Shown in pieces: positions 21,641-64,000 of a stretch of DNA of 64,000 nucleotides (positions are counted from its first letter, which is position 1; the number at the start of each line of letters is the position of its first letter). The stretch is taken from NCBI RefSeq assembly GCF_027172205.1, contig NC_070616.1, positions 14,808,001 through 14,872,000 on the forward strand, read 5' to 3'. Under the pieces are notes generated by a model, which searched no databases, was not told where the DNA came from, and was given only the letters and a program-made list of their open reading frames with translations. The stretch is from Podarcis raffonei (Eukaryota > Chordata > Lepidosauria > Squamata > Lacertidae). A program made the translations under genes and the position numbers.

Positions 21641-22610
21641 GTGCAGGTAAACTGTGACACACACTCACCCTTACTGGTGCAAATTATCTGTGGCTTAATG
21701 AAGGCCCTGTGGTGTGATGAGGGTGCACTGGGTGCTCACTTTCCAAAAGGAGAGGACTTGAAAGCACTCCCCCCCCTTTCCTTCCTCAATCCTAGATGCA
21801 GCTGTGTGGGAGGAATACACTGTACACACTGTGAGGTGCTTCCACTTTCACTCTGCCATTTAATACACTCTTGGATTGAGCTACAACATTAAAGGGAGAG
21901 GCCAAGGCCTTCAGAGTATGTGTCTGTGAGTATGAGTTTAATTTCTAAAATCAGTGGTAGCTGGTTGGGCCACATGCCCACGGGTTTGTATGGTTGCCTG
22001 CTCAGTGATGATTCAGGGAAATTGCTTCATATTCTTAGGGGTGCTTTTGCTATCACTCTGGCAGCTTTTACTTTGTGCGTTCCAGGTCTGATTCCATAGC
22101 GTTCAAAACAGATTCTAGGGTGGGGTCTGACTCTGTGTGGGTGTATGCAGAACTCTGTGCTTATTTTCTAAAATGTGAAGTGCTTGGAAACGACACAGTG
22201 GAATCCTTGCCTCTAAACACAGATATGTGCCTGGGGCTAGCTGTATTTCTTGCGTTTATGAGGGAAAGGGTTCTTATTATTGTTCAGGGATGACCTTTTA
22301 TTATGAGAATTATAGAACTGGTAGACTGGAAGGTCCTGAGTAGGCAATTCACATGCATCTGATGAAGTCTGCTCTAGTCCAGTAACATTTTTGCCACAAT
22401 AGATCTGTTTTGTTTGTTTGCTGTAACATACTCTCTCTCACACACCATAATGTATTCTATATTCTGTTTCCAGTTTCTTAGCAGAACCTTCTGAATAATC
22501 CTGATCTTGCCTTACCAGATCCTTCACTTCCACCTGACTTCCTTATCCCAACATCACTATTTATTGCCATCGTCCACCCTGTCTTGTCCAGCTGTCAGGC
22601 TGTGCTGTTT
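21641..22610. other. MTMR4 intron 1, unassigned
   Basis: Nothing recognised. Confidence 0.4.
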
Positions 22611-22614
22611 GTTT

Positions 22615-22650
<36 letters not shown>

Positions 22651-22652
22651 TT
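22611..22652 (+). repeat. (TTTA)n microsatellite
   Basis: About 10 TTTA units. Confidence 0.95.
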
Positions 22653-25600
22653 TGCACCATTTATCTCACCCAGATAATTTATCTGGATGGTGAACAATAC
22701 ATTCTACAAGCCATGGTGGTTTGTGTGTGGGGACGGGGGCAGCGGGGGACGACGACTTAACAAGCAAACAAATAATCAAAATAAAAAATAGAATTAAAGC
22801 CACGAGTAACAAACTTTATAAAGAGTATTAGAAAGCACTAAAATATGAGTTTAAAATGCCCGGAAAAATAAAAAGGACTTAACCTGGTGCAAAGAAAGGA
22901 TCATAGCATGGGTGCCAGGAGAGCATTCCTGGTGGGACATTGTGGAATGTGGCACCACCACTGAAAAGACCCTTTCTCCAGTAACCACCCATCACGCTTC
23001 CTCATCTAGCAGGCTGCTTAGAGAAAAGGTATGGGTGGATAGATGTGGGAGGAGACAATCTTTCAGGTAACTTGTCCCCAAACTCTTGGGACTTTAAAGG
23101 TTAAATCCAGCAGATTGAAATGAGCTGGGCACCAGAACATCTGGAGAGGATGTTTGTCCCTTGGTATGCTTCTGTGCAGCTCTTGTCCTAATCCCTGATG
23201 GATGTGTGTGCATGATTGTGATTATTCATTGGTAAGTGGAAAGCCTGTGCTTGCAGTGGCGCTCCTTCTTACTTCACATGTTCTGTTACTGAATTTGGAT
23301 GTTCAACCAAGATCCAGGGTTGTGCATGAAATGAGTCTTGTGTGCAATTTTTTTTTTACATTATTTTAAACACTTGAAAGTTTGAAATCCCCTCTCAAAT
23401 AAAATTCATCTTCTACACTTTGATAAATTATGCTGTTTTTCCAGCTCACATGAATTGCCCCAAGCAGCTTACAATTCATATTTTAAAAGCAATCAAACAC
23501 AATTAGAAGATAAGATATACGCAACACAAACATTCCAGGAGGAAAAGAGAAAGAGAAAGAGAAGGACATGTCTATTTTATCTATTGTAGTTTTCATATCC
23601 ACCCTTAGTGATTGTGTCTTCATGGAATCTTCTTGAAGGAAACACAGCCAATCTTCCTTCACATTACAAATGGTTCACTAATATTCTTTAAGTGGTCCAG
23701 CAAATGACCCTGCGAAAGCCACTTGCCCAGCTGCCCATCAACCACTGGAAATCATTCATAGCATATTGAAAACTTGAAAGGAAAAAAGGGGCATGTCACT
23801 TCCAGTTTGTAAGCCTTAAATTTTCACTTCCTGGTCATCTGGAGCCAATTCCTGATTGATACAGGTGACTCCTGTGGACATGCTCCAGCTTGAGAACAGC
23901 TTTTTGGTGAATCAGATGTTCAGTGGGGCCTCTAAATTTCTTTTTACTGTGCCAGTGCCTGTTGATATGATGAGTATGCCTGTTTCTCTACAGCAGTTGA
24001 AGTTGGCCCAGTATTCCATTTTTAATTAATAGGTTTTTGTATCGTGCCGTCTGCTTGTAAGTTCACTTACCTGGAAGTGCCTTACGTATCAAGGCAGTGC
24101 ATTTAGTATTGAGCTGAAAGTAGTGTTGACACCTCAATTGCACATGTTTCAAATGAGCCAGCCACCACAGGTAACAGCTTGTCTCTTATAACAAGGATTT
24201 AACAGTCAAGGTATTTGAAAGGGTTTTTGTCATCCACACTGATCTGGACACATTGGGAGAGCATAATTAATCTTTGCCTATGAAGATAAGCAGTGCTGTG
24301 GCACCTTAAAAGCTATGTGGCTTCTTGTGGTGTGGCCTTTCTTAGGTTGGAGTTGGTTCCACCAGATGCATCAATTTAGATTTGCAATCTGGATTTTCTT
24401 TCTGCACCTTTTAATCTTCTGCTGTATCAGGAGATGAAGCAGCCATCCAGGTTTCTCCTGCATGGTTTCCCACCCCCAGGCCCCAGTCCTGTTACACTTG
24501 CCCCCTCCCACATAGCTGTATGGCACACAGAAAGTCTTGCTCCATATGGCAGGCTGAACAACACAGCCGGGGCGGGGGGGGGGGTGGAAAGAGATAACAG
24601 GGCTGTCTGCCTCATTTCCTTATTCAGTGGTAGATTTTAAAGGTGCACAGGGAATCTCTAGGCTGCAGCCTAACAACCCTCCCTGGTGAGCCACATTAAA
24701 AAAAAAAATACACTGTGAAGCTGGTAAAGCTGCAGAAAGGCACAACCAAAATGATCATGGGGGGGTAGGCTGAAGGAGGAAGAGGGGTCGATATGGCAGA
24801 GATGGGGTGCAGCATTTTCAACCCCAGGGCCTCATTCCCTTCAGGACAACCTTCTGAGGTCTGCATGCCAGTGATGGGCAGGGCCAGAGGCAAAAGTGAG
24901 CAGAGCAATGAATGCAGATTTTACCTTTGTGCAGTAGGTTAGTTTCTGCACAGACTCCCACACCCTTCTCTGCTTTCCGTTCAGGTAAGCATGATTGGAG
25001 TTCAAGGAAACATTTCAGCCAGGTAAAAACACTCAAAGAAGGATGCAAAGCAGGGGTTCTGAGGACCAAACACAGGGGGTCAGAGGACTGCATTTGGCCT
25101 CAGGCCTAAAGCTCCCCACCCCTGGCTTATGGCAATTAGCCATAGTGGTTGTATGGAACCTCCATGTTTAGAGGGAGTCTTTTACTGTATGTTAGTTCTT
25201 GGGGAGCGACAGCAGGAAAGGGCTGTCGCCCTCATGCCCTGCTTCCGGACGTCCTGGAAGCATCTGACTGGTCACAGAGAAACAAAATATATGCCTAGGC
25301 TGAACCTTGGTCTGATTCTGTTCTTACGGAATTGGAAAGCTTTGCATATTGCACTCACACACTGATTATGGTATACTGGGGGGAAAATAACGCAATGAGA
25401 GCTCAGTAAAATGGGACTTTTAACAAACAGGCAAAACACATCCTGACAGAGGAAGCTGTAGGTGTGAAATCTTTATTTGGCCTTAATGTTTGCTGGAGCA
25501 TCAAGGCATGACCATAAAAAGTTGATGTAGCTTCAAATGAGCAGCAGCTCTTTTGTGATGCGAGGGAAGGAACCTCAATTATAATCTCGTCTGACCCACT

Positions 25601-26058
25601 ATTTCATGAGAAGTAATGTCAGATTTCTTATTCTTGGTTCTGCAGTTTCTTATTTAAACTTCCTTGATTTTTCTTTTTCTTTTTGGTTAACTTTGGTAAA
25701 GTTATGGACAGATTGGCTTGAATGTTTGTGGTAACTGAATTGCTTGGGGAGAGATTTGTTTGTGCCGATGCATCAACCAGGAATTTAAGAAGCTGCTTTA
25801 TAGTGAGCGAGACCATTGGCCCATCTGGGTATATGGTGGTATATAAATTCAATAAATAATAATAATCTAGCTCAGCACAGGGCAGCTTTACGGCATCCAG
25901 TTTGCTGGACTCTTCTTTTCTCAAACCAGCTGGAGTGTTTTAACAGTGAAAGGAGTTGGTGTGGCATGATTTATTAGGGAGATGCAAAGATAAAGCTGTT
26001 GTTGTCCTTTGGTATTCTTCCCCACTCACTTGATTTCCATTCACTTTTCTCCCCTCAG
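22653..26058. other. MTMR4 intron 1, 3' part
   Basis: A-rich remnants (22740-22900, 23450-23530). Unclassified repeat at about 24775-25124 ending AAGCTCCCCACCCCTG, a hAT-like end. Related sequence recurs at about 53905-54100 and 54335-54450. No coding exon seen. Confidence 0.45.
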
Positions 26059-26121
26059 GAAAATGTCTATTTCCAGTACAATCGGACGCCTGCGAACTGA
26101 GGAAGACTGAGACTTTGCAAG
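26059..26121 (+). other. MTMR4: Candidate MTMR4 5' UTR exon with a short uORF
   Basis: Acceptor CCCCTCAG ends at 26058 and donor AAG/GTACTT lies at 26122. The 63-base exon carries a 15-codon uORF (ATG 26063-26065, TGA 26108-26110). Spliced to 29884, this TGA is in frame with, and 60 bases upstream of, the canonical MTMR4 ATG, so the canonical start cannot be extended through it. Confidence 0.45.
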
Positions 26122-27655
26122 GTACTTTTAATGGCTAATGTCTTCAGTTCTGCGTTTCATTTCTGCATTTGCTGAACAAAGACCCAGGTATAATTTCTCC
26201 TAGCATGTTGTAAATTGGCTCCATTTCCCTCGAACTAGGCATTAAGTGGCAAGCAATTATTGGTTCATCTTTTGGAGTAATATTTGAACTTCATCATTGG
26301 TAAGGGTAGAAGAAATATCCTGCTGGGAAATCCACTTAGTTCAGAGTAATCCCATTCAATGTACCGTTCTATCAGGCTGAGATAGATGTGGAACTTCAAG
26401 GCCTCTCCACAGGCTTTGCTTAAACACCTGCTGCATCAGGCCCCTTCCTCATCTGTGGCTAAGGAGGTGGGAGTAATCTTCCAAACTCCAATTCCAAAGT
26501 GGATTCATCTGATTCAACCTGGGAGAATCATGACCCAGATTGCATTGTGGGTCCTGTGGATTCCTTTATATGACAGTCCAGGACTGCCTCTGTTCCTCAA
26601 AGATAATATTTTTCCTTTACAAAAAAAGATTAAAATCTGTCATCCACCCTGGAGTGGCTAGTGTGCAAGGTTCCTTTCCACCATGTATTTTGCATGCAAA
26701 TACAGCAAGTCCCCCTGAGAGTGACAGGGCCTTGCATTCCATTACCGCCAGGGGGAATTGCACAGAAAAAGCATGCCTGTCCCAATGTCTACATGGGTGT
26801 CTGTCAGATCGTTAGCCCAAGATCAGGGATTGTCTCTTCACTGATATTTATAAACTGCTGTGGGAGGGTTTTTTTGGCTGAAAAGCGGGATAAAAATGCT
26901 AATGCTCATAATAATATGACTACACTGCCAGTTTTTTATTCATTACATTTACATCTGATTTCCCCCCACAATGGATCTTGAGGTGTTAGAAAGCAGTTTC
27001 CCAGGCAGTCTCCCATCCAGGCAACAACCAGACCTGGATCTGCTTAGCTTTTCACAAGGTGGCTGCATCATGTGCCTTCAAGCCTCACGCTGCCTTGTTG
27101 GAGTAATTTTGTGCTTCCTGCACAACCACTTGAGAGTTCATATAGCACAGGTGAAAGTGCCTGAGTCCCTGTTTACATTTATAACCTAAATGTAGGCCAG
27201 AACTATGTCAAATTTGATTTGGCCTGTTGCAGTGTGCTGTTGTTAGCAGGCCCAGTGGTCAGGGATGTTGTAGTCCAACAACAGCTGGGGACCCAGGTTT
27301 CAGAAACATTGGCTTATATTGAGTACATCCAGGGACTGGCACAGGCACCATCAGAAGTGCTTCTTTTGTGAAATGTATCTCGCTTCCAGAGGCTACATTT
27401 CAAAGTGTTTGAAAACTACAGCAACCATAAGAAGTGTGTAATTATTATAAAAAGGGGAGCCAGAACCCAGCTATAAATGAAACAAGAAATCTGCTCATAC
27501 ACTTTCTCTCACATACATACACACACACCATTGCATAATAGGTAGAGTCTGCATATTTGGAGAAGGTGTTGGGTGTGGTTGATATGGCAGATGGGTCCAG
27601 TCAGCCTCTCTGTGATTGATTAGGAGGCTGGGAGGCTTCCTCTTTTCCCAACATG
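26122..27655. other. MTMR4 intron, unassigned
   Basis: Partial palindromic-family copy at about 27238-27300. No exon seen. Confidence 0.4.
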
Positions 27656-27860
27656 TTAAAAACATAAGAAGAGCCCTGCTGGATAAGGCCAGTCTGTGTT
27701 TCATCTGGTCCAGCATCCTGCTTTCAAATAGATGCTTCTATCAAGTCCACAGTCATAAAGGCAAAAGCCCTTCCTCACTGTTCCCTTGCCCCCAGAAACT
27801 GGTGGTCAGACATGCACTTCCTCAGAACATATATCCATATATACACCATGATTAAAAGCC
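27656..27860 (-). mobile_element. CR1-like LINE 3' fragment
   Basis: AACATAAGAAGAGCCCTGCT, GTCCAGCATCCTGCTTTC on the + strand, i.e. the reverse of the element's 3' end. Confidence 0.65.
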
Positions 27861-27897
27861 TTTGTGGAAATCTCCCCTAATTTGCCTAAAGCCCTTT

Positions 27898-28075
27898 GAA
27901 CATAAGAAGAGAGAGAGCCCTGCAGCTGGATGAAACCAAAGGCCCTTCTTGTCCCACAGCAGCCAATAAGATGCCTCCAAGAAACTCATCAGCAGGGTAA
28001 TCAAACAAGTTGCTCTTGCAGCAGCCAGTATTCATAGATAGACTGCCTCTGAATGGGGGAGTTCAGTTTAGTCAT
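27898..28075 (-). mobile_element. CR1-like LINE 3' fragment, second copy in tandem
   Basis: GAACATAAGAAGAGAGAG, CAGCAGCCAATAAGATGCC. Adjacent to and in the same orientation as the preceding copy. Confidence 0.6.
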
Positions 28076-28291
28076 TGGCAAGTGATAGCTGTCTCTCAGT
28101 CCATGAATTAGTCTCATTTTCATACAACCTCAACAAGGCAGCCATCTCTGCACACTTTGGTGGCCATGAATTCCATGTTTTGCATCATTTGAAGAAATTT
28201 TCTTTCATATTGCAATTTTTCTCTAGCCCAGCCTTTCTTCTTTGGATAAATTTCTGGGGTTTTTTTTAGGTTGTATCATTGTTTTAAAGTA

Positions 28292-28508
28292 CAGTCGTAC
28301 CTTGGTTTTTGAATAGCCTAGTTCTCAAACATTTTGGCTCCCGAACGATTGAAACCCAGAAGTGACTGTTCCACTTTTCGAATGTTCCTTTGGAAGACAA
28401 ACGTCTGACGGGGCTTCTGTAGCTTCCGATTGGCTGCAGGAGGTTCCTGCAGCCAATCAGAAGCCGTGCTTTGGTTTTTGAACACTTTAGAAGTTGAACG
28501 GATTCTGC
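28292..28508 (+). mobile_element. Tigger-like MITE, right end missing
   Basis: Left end CAGTCGTACCTTGGTTTTTG after TA. The body matches the family (GAACGATTGAAACCCAGAAG). The right inverted end is absent. An internal inverted repeat (28422-28441 / 28445-28464) carries ATTGG/CCAAT. Confidence 0.7.
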
Positions 28509-29103
28509 TCAGAAATTTTAAATATATAAAACAGTTTACAAATGGTTTTAAATCATCGATAAATATTTTGATATTGAATGTAATAACGTTTCAAGATGAT
28601 TTAAAAAGGGATGTAGAGGTACAATCCTCCCAGCCCCATACTTGAACTGGTCAAGTATGAAACAATTTCCATGATAGTAAAACAACCCCGCACCGCTACC
28701 CTTTCCTAGCTTGGTTTCTTTCAAATGCTTTGGACTGTGACTCACATCAGTCGTGACCAAAAAGCAGATGTCGAGTGCCAAGTATCTTGAAAAGAGAATC
28801 AATATTTCTCACAAGGTTACTCCAGGTCTGCACATAACAGACTGTATTTTCCCTGCTAATAGAATTTCCATTCTTGGCTTAATTTGTATAAAAGCCTTGC
28901 TTGATATGATGTCCACCCAGTGTTTTGCAGTCCAAATTGCCCTCAGCCAACATGCAGTCCAAAACCTCTGGAGGGTCCCAGATTGGGCAGGGCTTCGCTA
29001 TGCAGATATGGAAAACTAGGATTGTTCCCCCTTAAATCCTAGTTGTTAGTAGTCTGGATGGCAAGACTGGCTGAGCAAGCATTGGGCAGGCAAGGGGTAG
29101 GGG

Positions 29104-29389
29104 CAGCGGTTCTCAAACTTTTTGGGGCCACTGCCCCTTGATTTCATAAACCTAATGGGTTTGCACAACCTGCTAAGGAAGAGAATGATGCAATAACATT
29201 CAAAACAATTCATTGCACATTTATTGAAAATGCAATTAGAACTATTTTGTTTAATCAGTTCAACCAAACTGATGAACCTGATTCAGTGTTACCAGCTTTT
29301 CAAAGTCCGATAGTCAAATAAACCTCCAGTGCCGCACCCCCACCTCTTAGCATTTTAGGTAATACTATTGCCTGCTTTGGAAACCACTG
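29104..29389 (+). mobile_element. hAT-type MITE
   Basis: Ends CAGCGGTTCTCAAACTTT and TTTGGAAACCACTG. Flanks GGTAGGGG / GGTTAGAG (6/8). AT-rich interior. Confidence 0.7.
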
Positions 29390-29883
29390 GGTTAGAGTGA
29401 ACTGGGAAGCACCTCTTCATCACATCAGATTGAGACCAAAGCTTTTACATATACAAAAGGCACACAAAATGCATTCTATAGTGGACAGTGATCTTCCCTT
29501 TGCTCCAAGGCACCCTCAAGTTTCCTCTAATGTTGCTTATCTGGGCCTGCAATGTCACGTTTCCATACCGGAAGCACCTGCTGGGAAGATAGGCTAATAT
29601 GTGGACTTTCTTCTACATGGATTGTAAAACGGTGGCAGGGGTGAGGGTTGCAGGATAGACATTCACTCTCCCTGTGTGCTTTCTGAGGAAGCTTTGGTAC
29701 TTTGAGTCTGGGTGCAGTGCTCCTTGCCAGCCTCTTCGCATTCACACGGTTTGGCACTTGGTGTTTTTGTGTCAAGGAGCATATGAAGGAGGCCTTTGTG
29801 ACAGCAGGCCCAAGCCACCATTGCTTCTGGTTGCAGCCAACACATCCAGTTCCTACACAGGCTTCCTTTTCTCAAAAATATAG

Positions 29884-29932
29884 GTGGATCTTCAGCAGCT
29901 CCGGAGAGAGAACCGACATCTGGAGAACGACG

Positions 29933-29935
<3 letters not shown>
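29884..29935 (+). CDS. MTMR4: MTMR4 exon carrying the canonical start codon at its 3' edge
   Basis: Acceptor ATATAG ends at 29883 and donor GTGAGT starts at 29936. The last three bases (29933-29935) are ATG; joined to 42105 (GGTGAAGAAGGC) they give MGEEG, the known MTMR4 N-terminus. Context is strong: A at -3 and G at +4 from the next exon. The first 49 bases are 5' UTR. Confidence 0.72.
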
Positions 29936-63877
<33,942 letters not shown>

Positions 63878-64000
63878 ACGCCAGCAGAGGAAAACTTGTC
63901 AAGGCCTGGCCTTTTCAACTTGCAGACTGGAAGGAAAGGGGAGGGGCTGCCTCTGCTGCAGCTGAGGAGGTCGGTAGCGCAGCACTTGATCACCAAGCCT
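63878..64000 (+). other. MTMR4: Start of MTMR4 3' UTR
   Basis: Non-coding sequence after the stop; no polyadenylation signal before the window ends. Confidence 0.8.

Noticed and set aside
22611-22652. Regular repeats as CRISPR candidates
   Set aside because: Simple microsatellite in a vertebrate genome; no spacers.
29884-29932. Frame reading VDLQQLRRENRHLENDD that looks like a coiled coil
   Set aside because: It hits a stop directly after joining to 42105 (GAT GGG TGA), while the ATG frame gives the known MTMR4 N-terminus. Best read as 5' UTR.

Overview
This is a stretch of vertebrate genome, most likely from a squamate reptile (probably a lizard). It has short exons in long introns and no operons. 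The repeats are typical of squamates: BovB (RTE) LINE pieces, CR1 LINEs, a Sauria-type tRNA SINE ending in ACCTTT units, other tRNA-derived SINEs, and many small hAT-like and Tigger-like MITEs. Species and chromosome cannot be told from the sequence alone.

Two protein-coding genes are present, both on the + strand. (1) A complete inflammatory caspase, CASP1-like, has 8 coding exons from 2882 to 9793 (396 aa: CARD, p20 and p10). (2) MTMR4, a FYVE-domain myotubularin phosphatase, runs from a CpG-rich, CCAAT-rich promoter near 18.0-18.6 kb to a stop codon at 63877 (1148 aa in the canonical form). All 8 + 17 internal coding segments join in phase with canonical splice sites, except one GC-AG intron in the caspase gene. 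MTMR4 appears to have two 5' ends: non-coding exons leading to a start codon that is the last three bases of the exon at 29884-29935, and an alternative first exon at 34.3-34.4 kb that adds a 15-residue N-terminus in frame.

Layout: 1-2.5 kb, a BovB 3' end and a head-to-head pair of small MITEs just upstream of the caspase promoter; 2.8-9.8 kb, CASP1; 9.9-17.9 kb, intergenic sequence with SINEs, Tigger-like MITEs, a BovB piece, a CR1 with a nested MITE and a hAT MITE; 17.9-18.6 kb, MTMR4 promoter with eight CCAAT/ATTGG boxes; 18.6-42.1 kb, large 5' introns; 42.1-63.9 kb, the MTMR4 coding body; the 3' UTR continues beyond the window.

Functionally the two genes are not an obvious pair: one is the inflammasome protease, the other an endosomal PI3P phosphatase. 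Their adjacency differs from the human arrangement. I found no CRISPR array, no functional tRNA or rRNA gene, no convincing retroviral copy, and no sign of an undescribed multi-gene system. The points most worth following are the alternative MTMR4 N-terminus with its overlapping uORF, the dense CCAAT array, the GC-AG intron, and two SINE types that combine different tRNA heads (Lys, Asn) with the same CR1 tail.
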